This document shows positions 1 through 7,735 of a stretch of 64,000 bases of DNA, piece after piece; positions within the stretch are counted from its first letter, which is position 1, and each line of letters begins with the position of its first letter. The notes beneath the pieces are model-generated. The model did not search any database, was not told the DNA's origin, and was given only the letters and a program-made list of their open reading frames with translations. The stretch covers positions 1 through 64,000 of the forward strand of contig NZ_RJRZ01000012.1 in NCBI RefSeq assembly GCF_003993775.1, written 5' to 3'. The position numbers and the translations under genes are program-made. The DNA is from Frigidibacter oleivorans (GTDB taxonomy: Bacteria > Pseudomonadota > Alphaproteobacteria > Rhodobacterales > Rhodobacteraceae).

Positions 1-1
1 T

Positions 2-238
2 GCCGGCTCGATCGCGATCCGGCCCGGCCGCTTCGTGCAGACGGACACGCCGGGCGACACCTTGAACCTCCGCCGCTGGCCGAGCTTCAACCCGAACGTC
101 ATCGCCGCGATCCCCGACGCCACCCTCCTGCCGCTGCTCCGCCAGGGCGTCTTCGCCGGCCGCGACTGGCTCTGCGTCGAATATGGCGGCCAGCAGGGAT
201 GGGTGCTGGCCGCCTACACCGCCGACTTCACCGTGTGA
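2..238 (+). CDS. C-terminal part of a phage protein with SH3-like domain, probably the endolysin (partial)
   Basis: An open frame enters from the left edge and ends at 238; 78 residues are visible and the start lies outside the window. The visible part reads like a bacterial SH3 (SH3b) domain: GDTLNLRRWPSFNPNVIAAI followed by a second strand pair ending in GGQQGWV. Such domains commonly close phage or prophage peptidoglycan hydrolases and bind the cell wall. The genes directly downstream look like holin and spanins, so a lysin with a C-terminal wall-binding SH3 domain is the natural reading. The catalytic domain is not seen, so this remains inference. Confidence 0.6.
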   Translation, partial: AGSIAIRPGRFVQTDTPGDTLNLRRWPSFNPNVIAAIPDATLLPLLRQGVFAGRDWLCVEYGGQQGWVLAAYTADFTV

Positions 239-249
239 GGAGGCCCCCC

Positions 250-630
250 ATGGCCAAGAACGACAATCTGCCGATCCTGCCCGCCTGGCATGCGCGCAGC
301 TTCTACGCCTCGCTCCTGCTGGCGCTGACCGTCATCGGCAACGCCTTTGGCTGGGACCCCTTGCCCTGGCTCGCCCATCTGGGCCTCGGCACCACCCCCG
401 ATCAGGTGGTCGAGAAGATCATGCTGCTCGCGCCGCTCGGGTTCGGCCTCTGGGCCTGGTGGGAGCGCCGCGCACCGCACTACCGCCTGTCGCTCTCCCT
501 GCGTCCGCCGCTGCAGCGGGTCGTGGAGGTGCTGTCCGGAGCAATTGCCCGCCTTCGCGCTTTCCTTGTCCGCCTCTGGTCCCGGATGGTCGAGCGGTGG
601 CGCGACCTCTGGGGCTGGGGGGTCCGCTGA
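250..630 (+). CDS. small membrane protein, holin-like
   Basis: A 126-residue protein starts at ATG 250 behind a GGAGG-type ribosome site. Residues about 17-37 (FYASLLLALTVIGNAFGW) and 57-73 (KIMLLAPLGFGLWAWW) are hydrophobic and look like two membrane spans. The C-terminal third is rich in Arg and Trp. It lies between the probable lysin end and the spanin pair, the usual place of a holin in Mu-like phages, but no specific holin family is recognised. Its stop codon overlaps the next start (TGATG), so translation is probably coupled. Confidence 0.5.
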   Translation: MAKNDNLPILPAWHARSFYASLLLALTVIGNAFGWDPLPWLAHLGLGTTPDQVVEKIMLLAPLGFGLWAWWERRAPHYRLSLSLRPPLQRVVEVLSGAIARLRAFLVRLWSRMVERWRDLWGWGVR

Positions 631-884
631 TGCTGGGCAGCCTGGCCGAGATGGCCGCGACCCTCCTCGGTCTCGCCATCGTCTTCTTCACCGGCCGGAA
701 GCTGATCCGCGACGCGGCCAAGGCAGAGGTGCGCGAGGAAATCGCCGCCGATGCCGCCCAGGACACCATCGACACCCGCGAAAGGATCGACGATGCGACC
801 CGCACTCCTCTGCCTCCTGATGCTGCTCGTGAGCGCCTGCGCCGGTTCGGCGCCGGCGAGACCGGAACCCCGCCCGAGCGGTGA
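630..884 (+). CDS. putative inner-membrane spanin (Rz-like)
   Basis: An 84-residue protein has one N-terminal membrane anchor (residues about 4-22, LAEMAATLLGLAIVFFTGRK). A charged, helical periplasmic part rich in Lys, Glu, Arg and Asp follows. This is the layout of an i-spanin, which joins the inner membrane to an outer-membrane lipoprotein to break the outer membrane at lysis. Its start overlaps the stop of the holin-like gene. The last 92 bp overlap, in another frame, a gene for a small lipoprotein (793-1026), the hallmark of Rz/Rz1 pairs. There is no clear sequence match to a named family; the call rests on architecture. Confidence 0.5.
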   Translation: MLGSLAEMAATLLGLAIVFFTGRKLIRDAAKAEVREEIAADAAQDTIDTRERIDDATRTPLPPDAARERLRRFGAGETGTPPER

Positions 885-1026
885 GGCGCTCTGCGCCGCA
901 CTGGAACCTCTGGCCCGCGCCCATGCGCGGGCGCTGGCGACAGGCGGTGACGATGCCGCCGTGGTCTCGGGCGATCTGCTGATATCGGGGCTCGCGGCGG
1001 GCTGCACCTTCGAGGGCGGCGCATGA
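793..1026 (+). CDS. putative outer-membrane spanin lipoprotein (Rz1-like)
   Basis: A 77-residue protein begins MRPALLCLLMLLVSACAG. It has a short hydrophobic signal ending in a lipobox (LVSAC), so Cys16 would be lipidated and the protein anchored in the outer membrane. A Pro-rich stretch follows (SAPARPEPRPSG), as often in Rz1 proteins. The gene starts inside the preceding spanin gene in a different frame and continues past it. It ends overlapping the next gene by 4 bp. Function in host lysis is inferred from the overlapping arrangement and lipobox. Confidence 0.55.
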   Translation: MRPALLCLLMLLVSACAGSAPARPEPRPSGEALCAALEPLARAHARALATGGDDAAVVSGDLLISGLAAGCTFEGGA

Positions 1027-1379
1027 CGGTTCTGGACATCGGCCCGGTCGTTGCCTGGGCCGCGGCTCTTTCGACGCTGCTCTCCCTCGGCACCGCACTC
1101 TGGACGGCGCTGACCTCCGGAGCGCGAAAGAACGACAAGCGGCTCGAGGAGGCAGTCGCCCGGCTCGACCGGCACGAGATGCGGATCACCAGCGTCGAGC
1201 AGACCCTGTCCGGCCTTCCCGCAAAGGAAGACATGCACGAGCTGCGGCTCGCGCTCGAGGGCCTCCGGGGCGACATGAAGGAGGTGCGGGCCAACCAGGC
1301 ATCGGCCGTCGCGACGGGCGCGCGCCAGGAGGCGGTGGTGCAACGGCTCGAGAACTACCTCTTGGAGAAGGCGAGATGA
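1023..1379 (+). CDS. DUF2730 family phage protein (Mu gp25-like)
   Basis: A 118-residue protein has an N-terminal membrane span (residues about 5-28, IGPVVAWAAALSTLLSLGTA). A long helical, coiled-coil-like part with many Arg and Glu follows. This layout and its place just before a gp26-like gene fit the DUF2730 proteins of Mu-like phages, whose function is unknown. The start overlaps the o-spanin stop (ATGA) and the end overlaps the next start (ATGA), so it is part of a translationally coupled chain. Confidence 0.65.
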   Translation: MTVLDIGPVVAWAAALSTLLSLGTALWTALTSGARKNDKRLEEAVARLDRHEMRITSVEQTLSGLPAKEDMHELRLALEGLRGDMKEVRANQASAVATGARQEAVVQRLENYLLEKAR

Positions 1380-1681
1380 CCGATTACGGCGATTTCCTGC
1401 GGCGCCACCGTCGCCTCGCGCTGCTGCGCCATCTCGAGGCCTGTCCGGACTATACCTCGAATGCGGCGATCCTGCAGTCGGTCCTCAACGGCCTCGGGAT
1501 CACCTCGACCCGCGACCAGGTGGTGACCGAGCTGACCTGGCTCAGGGAGCAGGGATTCATTGCCGTCGAGGACTTGGGGACCGTGGTGATCGCCGCGGCG
1601 AGCACGCGTGGCGTCGAGATCGCGCGCGGACTGACCAGCCATCCCGAGATCGAACGGCCGAGCCCGCGGCCGAGGCTTTGA
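1376..1681 (+). CDS. Mu gp26-like phage protein with winged-helix look
   Basis: A 101-residue protein, MTDYGDFLRRHRRLALLRHL..., has a helical first half and then a segment like a winged helix (RDQVVTELTWLREQGFIAVE). Proteins of this kind occur in Mu-like prophages between the gp25- and gp27-like genes. Some are annotated as ArsR-like, but no DNA target is known. The neighbours overlap or abut (ATGA with the gene before, 1 bp before the gene after). Family assignment rests on position and overall resemblance. Confidence 0.6.
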   Translation: MTDYGDFLRRHRRLALLRHLEACPDYTSNAAILQSVLNGLGITSTRDQVVTELTWLREQGFIAVEDLGTVVIAAASTRGVEIARGLTSHPEIERPSPRPRL

Positions 1682-1682
1682 C

Positions 1683-2219
1683 ATGCCGCCGCCCCGCAAG
1701 ATCGACCTCCTCCCGCCGGAGCTTCTGACGTGGCTGCAGGAAGAGCTGCGCGCTCGCGGCTTCGCCGACTACGAGGCGATCGCCGAGGCACTGAACCTCC
1801 GCCTGGCAGACGGCGGGCTCGAGCTTCGGATCGGCAAGTCAGCGATCCATGCCTACGGGCAGGAATTCCGCGATTACGCCCGGCTTCAGCAGCAGGCCCA
1901 GGACGAGATCCGGATCTTCCTTGAGGAAGCCAGCCTCACCGACGAAGCGAACGTCACCAAGGCGTTGTTCCAGCAGCTGACGACGATCCAGTGGCGCCTG
2001 CAGATGGCCATGGCCGCGCCCGACGCCTTGCCCGATCCGCGTGGGATGAAGGACCTGACCACGGCGCTCAACAACCTGATCCGGTCGACCTCGCTGCGCG
2101 ATGCGATCCTGGCCGCCGAGCGCACCGCCCAGGCGGCGAAGCTCGATGCAGCAGTCGCGGCCGGCGACATCTCCGCAGATTTCCGACAGCAGGCCCGCGA
2201 GATCATGGGGTTTGCGTGA
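1683..2219 (+). CDS. DUF3486 family protein (Mu gp27-like), candidate small terminase
   Basis: A 178-residue, mostly helical protein begins MPPPRKIDLLPPELLTWLQE. The N-terminal part resembles a helix-turn-helix (YEAIAEALN...IGKSAIHAYGQ). DUF3486 proteins sit directly before the large terminase in Mu-like phages and are thought to be the DNA-recognition small subunit. The length and the immediate junction with the terminase gene (stop at 2219, start at 2220) support this. The small-terminase role is inferred from position. Confidence 0.75.
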   Translation: MPPPRKIDLLPPELLTWLQEELRARGFADYEAIAEALNLRLADGGLELRIGKSAIHAYGQEFRDYARLQQQAQDEIRIFLEEASLTDEANVTKALFQQLTTIQWRLQMAMAAPDALPDPRGMKDLTTALNNLIRSTSLRDAILAAERTAQAAKLDAAVAAGDISADFRQQAREIMGFA

Positions 2220-3710
2220 ATGCCCGCCATCGAACAGCCGGTCATCAGCTTCCTGCCCTATCAGCGCGCCTGGATCGCCGACCAGTCGCGCTTCAAGATC
2301 GGCATGTTCACCCGCCGCGGCGGCAAGACCTTCGGGAGCTGCGGCGAGATCGTTGACGACTGCATCCGGGCGGAGATCGACCGGCGCAAGGTGCGCTGGA
2401 CCATCCTGTCACGCTCGGAGAACACGGCGAAGGAGGCCCTTGAAGACGCGTTGAAGCCGATGACACGGGCCTATTACGCGGTGCTCACCGGCCTGTCTCG
2501 CCAAGGGCAACCGCGGTTCGTCGAGGACGAATTCCATGTCCCCGCCCATGCCCGCGAAATCCACCAGGGCGACCAGGTGGTGACGATCGATGTGCCCGAG
2601 GCCCGCTACAAGACGCAGGAGGTGCATTTCCCGGGCGGCTCGCGGGTGGTGGCGCTCTCGGCGAGCCCCGACGCCGCCCGCGGCTTCGGCGGTAACCTCC
2701 TGCTCGACGAGTTCGCCTTCCACGCGGATTCGCGGCGCATCTGGGGCTCGGCTTTCCCGGTGGCCGCACGCGGCGGTCACAAGATCCGCGTGATCAGCAC
2801 CCCGAACGGCAAGGGCAACAAGTTCTATGAGCTGATGACATCGGCCGACAACGGCTGGTCGAAGCACCACGTCGACATCTACGAGGCCGTGCGCCAGGGC
2901 CTCGACGTCGATATCGACGAACTGCGCGCCGGCATGGCCGACCAGGACGCCTGGGCGCAGGAGTTCGAGCTCGCCTGGCTGGACGAGGCGAGCGCCTGGC
3001 TCGACTACGACCTGATCTCCTCGGCCGAGCATACCGACGCGGGCGACCCGGCCGCCTATGCCGGCGGCCTCTGCTATGTCGGCGTCGACATCGCCGCGAG
3101 GAACGACCTCTTCGTGATCTGGGTGCTCGAGCTGGTGGGCGACGTGCTCTGGACGCGCGAGATCATCGCAAGGCGGCGGATCAGCTTCGCCGAGCAGGAC
3201 CGCCTCCTCGACGAGGTGATGAAGCGCTACCGGGTGGTCCGGCTCCGGATGGACCAGACCGGGATGGGCGAGAAGCCGGTCGAGGACGCGAAGCGCCGGC
3301 ATGGCGAGTTGCGCGTCGAGGGGGTGCTGTTCTCGACCGCCGCGAAGCTCGACATGGCGACGGCGCTGAAGGAGACGATGCAGGATCGGCGCGCGCGCAT
3401 CCCGGCCGGCGATCCGGTGCTTCGCGCCGATCTTCATTCGATCAAGAGCCAGGTCGGGATCACCGGGATCCGCCGCCTCATCGCCGACAGCGACAGCGAC
3501 GGCCACGCCGACCGCTTCTGGGCGGGCGCGCTGGCCGTCTCGGCCGCGCAGCAGCCGCCGGCGGAATATGGCTATCGTGCTGCGCCGGCCTTCCCCGGGG
3601 CCGCCAAGCCCGGCCGCCTGGAAGAGCGTCCGCGTCGCGAGGATGACGTCCGCCCGGGCCGGGACTGGTGGGACAGTCCGCTCGGCGCCGGCCTGCGGGG
3701 GGACCTGTGA
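2220..3710 (+). CDS. phage terminase large subunit (Mu gp28-like)
   Basis: A 496-residue packaging motor. The ATPase part shows a Walker A-like TRRGGKT near residue 32 and a Walker B-like LLLDEFAF near 160. The C-terminal nuclease part starts with YVGVDIAARNDLFV near 285, whose first Asp is a likely metal ligand. A second acidic segment (RMDQTGMGEKPVED) lies near 343. The enzyme cuts replicated phage DNA and pumps it into proheads; Mu-like phages package headful DNA with host flanks. Length matches the family. It lies between the DUF3486 and portal genes. Confidence 0.9.
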   Translation: MPAIEQPVISFLPYQRAWIADQSRFKIGMFTRRGGKTFGSCGEIVDDCIRAEIDRRKVRWTILSRSENTAKEALEDALKPMTRAYYAVLTGLSRQGQPRFVEDEFHVPAHAREIHQGDQVVTIDVPEARYKTQEVHFPGGSRVVALSASPDAARGFGGNLLLDEFAFHADSRRIWGSAFPVAARGGHKIRVISTPNGKGNKFYELMTSADNGWSKHHVDIYEAVRQGLDVDIDELRAGMADQDAWAQEFELAWLDEASAWLDYDLISSAEHTDAGDPAAYAGGLCYVGVDIAARNDLFVIWVLELVGDVLWTREIIARRRISFAEQDRLLDEVMKRYRVVRLRMDQTGMGEKPVEDAKRRHGELRVEGVLFSTAAKLDMATALKETMQDRRARIPAGDPVLRADLHSIKSQVGITGIRRLIADSDSDGHADRFWAGALAVSAAQQPPAEYGYRAAPAFPGAAKPGRLEERPRREDDVRPGRDWWDSPLGAGLRGDL

Positions 3711-3889
3711 TGGTGGGTCGCACCGAGGATGATGAAGACGATGCAAGCGAAATCGGATGGAAGATCATTGAGATGGCCGAGCGGCTCAGGGGAATGAATT
3801 CGGTTGTTCCCGGAGCGGTCGCGAAGTGGGCATTCGAGATGGATGGCCGGAGGTACAAGGTTTCGATCGTCGTGGAAGACCCGACTTAG
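3710..3889 (+). CDS. small hypothetical phage protein
   Basis: A 59-residue acidic protein (MVGRTEDDEDDASEIGWKII...) ends in an amphipathic strand region (DGRRYKVSIVVEDPT). Its ATG overlaps the terminase stop (TGATG), which supports translation. No family is recognised. It is one of two short genes wedged between terminase and portal genes, a spot that often carries accessory genes in Mu-like phages. Confidence 0.5.
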   Translation: MVGRTEDDEDDASEIGWKIIEMAERLRGMNSVVPGAVAKWAFEMDGRRYKVSIVVEDPT

Positions 3890-3946
3890 GAAGCTCCAGT
3901 CATGCGCAGAAGGGAAGTTTCCACCACAACCCAAAGGACGCCGCCG

Positions 3947-4153
3947 ATGGCCAGAAGCCTCACTGTCAAGTTTGCCCCGATTTCCGGCGCAGACCTCCGC
4001 CGCGAGCTGGACGAGGCGAAAGAGCGGCGGCAGGCCGTCCTGGCCGACCCGGAAGCTCTGCGGGCGCTTCACGCCCTGCGGTCAAAGAAGATCGACAGGT
4101 GGGACCTGCTCGCCGTCTATGACGATCTGCTTGCTGAAGGGGATGTGGCATGA
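3947..4153 (+). CDS. small hypothetical phage protein
   Basis: A 68-residue, mainly helical, charged protein (MARSLTVKFAPISGADLRRE...). The start at 3947 was preferred over the in-frame ATG at 3902 because AAAGGA lies 8 bases upstream of it. The gene ends overlapping the portal start (ATGA). No domain is recognised. Coupling to the portal gene suggests late expression with the head genes. Confidence 0.5.
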   Translation: MARSLTVKFAPISGADLRRELDEAKERRQAVLADPEALRALHALRSKKIDRWDLLAVYDDLLAEGDVA

Positions 4154-5808
4154 CCCGCACCCCGCAGCTGCTCGACCGCTGGGGCAATCCGGTGCGCCGG
4201 CAGGCCCTTGTGACAGAGGTCGCCGCGCCGACGCTCGGCGGCGTCCGCTCGCCGATCTCCGGCTATCCGGGCGACGGGCTCAACCCGATGCGTCTCGCCA
4301 ACATCCTGCGCGCCGCCGACCAGGGCGACCCGATCCAGTACCTCGAGCTGGCCGAGACGATCGAGGAGCGCGACCCGCACTACCTGGGCGTCCTCGGTAC
4401 CCGCAAGCGCGCCGTCAGCCAGATCGAGGTGACGGTGGAGGCAGCCAGCGACGATCCCGAGGATGTCAGGATTGCCGACATGATCCGGGACTGGCTGGAT
4501 CGCGACGAGCTGACCGACGATCTCTTCCACATTCTCGACTGCATCGGGAAGGGTTACTCGTTCACCGAGATCCTCTGGGACGCTTCGGAGGGCCAGTGGC
4601 AACCCCTTCGGCTGGAGCGGCGCGATCCCCGGCATTTCCGGTTCGCCCGGCACGACCTGGCAACGCCGATGATGATCGACGAGCACGGCCAGGAGGTGCC
4701 GCTCGAGCCCTTCCACTTCATCTATGCCAACATCCCGGCCAAGTCCGGCCTCGCCCTGCGCTCGGGCCTCGCCCGGGTCGCGAGCTGGGGCTGGATGTTC
4801 AAGGCGTTCACCCAGCGGGACTGGGCGATCTTCACGCAGACCTATGGCCAACCGCTGCGGGTCGGCAAATGGCATGCCGGCGCCTCCGAGAGCGACAAGG
4901 ATACGCTGTTCCGGGCGGTGGCCAACATTGCGGGCGACTGCGCGGCGATCATCCCGGACAGCATGTCGCTGGAGTTCGTCGAGGCGAAAAACGTCGGCTC
5001 CTCGTCCGGCCATTACAAGGAACGGTCGGACTGGCTCGACCAGCAGATCTCGAAGGCCGTGTTGGGGCAGACGGGCACCACCGATGCCGTTGCCGGCGGT
5101 TATGCCGTCGGGCGCGTGCAGCGCCTGGTGCAGGAAGATATCGAGACGGCCGATGCGACTGCCCTTGCGGGGATCCTCAACCGCGACCTGGTCCGGCCCT
5201 GGGTGATGCTGGAGTACGGCCCGCGGCGCAAGTATCCGCGGATCAGGATCCGGCGCCCCAAGGTCGAAGACATCGCCGGCATGACCGCGGCGCTGAAAGA
5301 GCTGGTGCCGCTCGGCCTGAAGGTGCAGATGTCGGAGGTGCGGGATCGTCTGGGCTTCGAGGAACCTGACGCCGGCGCCGAGGTCCTGGGCGCCCCGAAA
5401 CCGCCCGAAACCGGCCTCTCCACCCCTCCGGCTGCACTCCCGAAGGCGCCTCCTGGGTCGAACCCGGCTATTAAACGGAATCCCGGCGAATTTAAACGGG
5501 GTGAGGCCCCGCCGGGCACATCGGTCGCCCTGAATGCCGAAGGGGCCTCCACGGCCCTCCCAGCGGCGCTGGCGCCGGAGAGCGATCTGGTCGACCAGCT
5601 CCTCGCCGAAACGGCGTCCGACATGGACGGCATGCTGGAAACGATCGAGGCGGTGATCGAGGCGGCGGGCTCGCTCGAGGAGGCCCGCGAGATGCTGATC
5701 GCGGCCTACCCGCAGATCGTCTCGACCGGGATGGGCGCCAAGCTCGCCCAGGGCCTGATCCTCTCCCACGCGCTCGGCCGCGCCGAGGTCGCCAGCGAAG
5801 ATGGCTGA
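4150..5808 (+). CDS. phage portal protein, DUF935 family (Mu gp29-like)
   Basis: A 552-residue portal, the ring at the prohead vertex through which DNA enters and to which the tail joins. Family-typical parts are the early HYLGVLGTRKRAVS segment (residues about 78-90), FIYANIPAKSGLALRSGLAR near 193, and YGQPLRVGKW near 234. The C-terminal third (from about residue 415) is Pro/Ala-rich and then helical. The run SNPAIKRNPGEFKRGEAPPG near 436 is locally AT-rich, suggesting an insertion or linker. The gene overlaps the next one by 8 bp. Confidence 0.9.
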   Translation: MTRTPQLLDRWGNPVRRQALVTEVAAPTLGGVRSPISGYPGDGLNPMRLANILRAADQGDPIQYLELAETIEERDPHYLGVLGTRKRAVSQIEVTVEAASDDPEDVRIADMIRDWLDRDELTDDLFHILDCIGKGYSFTEILWDASEGQWQPLRLERRDPRHFRFARHDLATPMMIDEHGQEVPLEPFHFIYANIPAKSGLALRSGLARVASWGWMFKAFTQRDWAIFTQTYGQPLRVGKWHAGASESDKDTLFRAVANIAGDCAAIIPDSMSLEFVEAKNVGSSSGHYKERSDWLDQQISKAVLGQTGTTDAVAGGYAVGRVQRLVQEDIETADATALAGILNRDLVRPWVMLEYGPRRKYPRIRIRRPKVEDIAGMTAALKELVPLGLKVQMSEVRDRLGFEEPDAGAEVLGAPKPPETGLSTPPAALPKAPPGSNPAIKRNPGEFKRGEAPPGTSVALNAEGASTALPAALAPESDLVDQLLAETASDMDGMLETIEAVIEAAGSLEEAREMLIAAYPQIVSTGMGAKLAQGLILSHALGRAEVASEDG

Positions 5809-7081
5809 TCCGGTCCGCGGCTCGCTGGGGGTTCCGTTTCCCGAACAGGTGGCGGCGCTGCGGCTTCGCCTGGGCGACCTCGTGCCGACATCGCGGTGGG
5901 ACGACATCCAGCGATCCGCGCATGACAGCAGCTTCATGGTCGCCGGTGCGTTGAAGACCGATCTGCTGACGGACATCTTCGCGGCGATCGACAGCGCGAA
6001 TGTCAGCGGCGGCGGGCTCGAGGCGTTTCGCCGGGACTGGAAATCCATCGTCGAGAAGCGCGGCTGGCATGGCTGGACCGGCGAGGGAACGGCGAAGGGC
6101 GAAGCCTGGCGCACCCGGGTCGTGTTCCAGACCAACATGTCGGTCTCGCGCGCCGCGGGCCGCCTCGCGCAGCTGCGCGACGGCAACTTCCCGATCTGGG
6201 TCTATCTGCATGGCGGGTCGCGCGAGCCCCGCGTCCATCACCTGGCGCTGGACGGGATCGCGCTGCCTTCCGATCATCCGTTCTGGCTGAAGTGGTATGC
6301 GCCGAACGGCTGGGGCTGCTCCTGCCGGATCCGCGGCGCCCGCTCGGCCGCCGGCGTTCGCCGTCTCGGCGGCGATCCGGACAAGAAGCTGCCCGAGTTC
6401 TGGGACAGGATCGATCCGAAGACGGGCGCGCCGGTCGGGATCGACAAGGGCTGGGACTATATGCCGGGCGGCACGGTCTCGCAGACGATCAACGAGATGA
6501 CCAGGAAGGCCGTAAACTGGGAGTACAGTCTCGCCACCGCCTATATGCGCCAGGTGCCGGCGGCGCACGTCGACGCTTTCTCGACCGGATATCGCGACCT
6601 GCCGAGCATGAGGACGGAGCTCCGGAGATGGGTCGAGCGGGTCCAGGGGGCGCGCAATGGGGCGCCGATCGATCCGAAGGTGGTGGTGGAGCCGCAAAAG
6701 ACGCTGGGGCTGGCCACGGCACCGCAGCGGGCCGAGATCGAGCGCCTGACCGGCGCGGATCTCGGCGAGGCACTCTATGACTTCGCTGTCGACCGGAACG
6801 CCGTCCGCCACGTCTTCGACCGCCACGGCAATGCCGCGACCGAGCGCAGCCGCGGCCAGCGCGCCGTGACGCCCGAAGATCTGGGGCGGCTGGGCGAGCT
6901 GCTGAATGCGCCCGATTCCGTCAGCCTGGGCGATGTGCGTCCGGGACAGCTGCAGGTGATCCGCTATGAGAAGCAGGTCGGCACCGATCGGCTCGTCGCG
7001 CTCTTCGAGCTGCGCCCCGGCCGGCGTCGGCTGAGCCTGGTCACGATGTGGGTGGAAGTGCCGGCGCGTCCCCGACCATGA
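5801..7081 (+). CDS. head morphogenesis protein (Mu gpF/gp30-like) with C-terminal nuclease-like domain
   Basis: A 426-residue minor head protein. The SPP1 gp7/Mu F-type core shows FQTNMSVSRAAGRLAQLRDG and then RVHHLALDGIALPSDHPFW with PNGWGCSCRI (residues about 110-180), the family hallmark. The C-terminal 100 residues (LYDFAVDRNAVRHVFDRHG near 324, then a strand-rich part ending FELRPGRRRLSLVTMW) look like a PBECR-type barnase/EndoU/RelE-like RNase domain. Such domains are known to be fused to phage head proteins and may be injected with the DNA. The nuclease call is by resemblance; the catalytic set is unproven. Confidence 0.85.
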   Translation: MADPVRGSLGVPFPEQVAALRLRLGDLVPTSRWDDIQRSAHDSSFMVAGALKTDLLTDIFAAIDSANVSGGGLEAFRRDWKSIVEKRGWHGWTGEGTAKGEAWRTRVVFQTNMSVSRAAGRLAQLRDGNFPIWVYLHGGSREPRVHHLALDGIALPSDHPFWLKWYAPNGWGCSCRIRGARSAAGVRRLGGDPDKKLPEFWDRIDPKTGAPVGIDKGWDYMPGGTVSQTINEMTRKAVNWEYSLATAYMRQVPAAHVDAFSTGYRDLPSMRTELRRWVERVQGARNGAPIDPKVVVEPQKTLGLATAPQRAEIERLTGADLGEALYDFAVDRNAVRHVFDRHGNAATERSRGQRAVTPEDLGRLGELLNAPDSVSLGDVRPGQLQVIRYEKQVGTDRLVALFELRPGRRRLSLVTMWVEVPARPRP

Positions 7082-7148
7082 CGCCCTGAGCGTACCATCG
7101 GCCGATCCGCGGCGGTCGATGTCCCGCGCCAGCAGGAGCAATATAGCG

Positions 7149-7622
7149 ATGTTCACGCTCGAATTGAAGGACGATGACCTGGACAGGGCGCTGGCGCGGC
7201 TCGGGGCCGGGCTCGAGGACATGTCCGAGGTCACCAACGAGATCGGCGGTTTCCTGGCCGAGAGCCACCAGCAGCGCATCGAGCGCAGCCTCGGCGCGCC
7301 CGATGGCACCGCCTGGGCCTTGAACTCCCCCTTCACGAGGACCCGCGATCCCCGGCCGCTGATCGACACCGGCGAGATGGCACGGAACATCAATCATCAG
7401 TACGGCCCGGACTATGCCGAGGTCATCGCCACCGGCAGGCAGGTCCGCACCATGCATTACGGCGCGGCGAAGGGCGCCTTCGGCCAGACCGCGAAGGGCC
7501 GGCCGCTTCCCTGGGGAAACATCCCCGCGCGCCCCTTCATGGGTCTGAGCGAGACCGACCGCTCCAACATCGCCGAAGCGCTGCAGGAATGGGTCGAGGG
7601 TTTGCTCTCGCAGGGGAATTGA
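7149..7622 (+). CDS. virion morphogenesis protein (Mu gpG-like)
   Basis: A 157-residue protein, MFTLELKDDDLDRALARLGA..., resembles the gpG family (phage virion morphogenesis). Conserved features are the early SHQQRIERS region and the RPLIDTGEMARNI segment, with an Arg/Gly-rich HYGAAKGAFGQ and FMGLSETDR near the end. In Mu, G acts in tail or head-tail completion. The ATG at 7149 was chosen because AGGAG stands about 10 bases upstream; an in-frame ATG at 7119 lacks one. Confidence 0.8.
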   Translation: MFTLELKDDDLDRALARLGAGLEDMSEVTNEIGGFLAESHQQRIERSLGAPDGTAWALNSPFTRTRDPRPLIDTGEMARNINHQYGPDYAEVIATGRQVRTMHYGAAKGAFGQTAKGRPLPWGNIPARPFMGLSETDRSNIAEALQEWVEGLLSQGN

Positions 7623-7735
7623 CCGCGCGTCCCTGACCGGGCCACTGTGGGGGCATCCCCGCTTCGCATCCCGTGGTCCGCGCCCGCAAACCCTTGCGGA
7701 TGTATCGGCACGCCCCGATCCGCGATTGTCGGCGC

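Noticed and set aside
2409-3746. 445-codon minus-strand frame across the terminase gene
   Set aside because: No motif and fully inside a confident terminase gene.
4117-6186. 689-codon minus-strand frame across portal and F-like genes
   Set aside because: Shadow frame over two recognised phage proteins.
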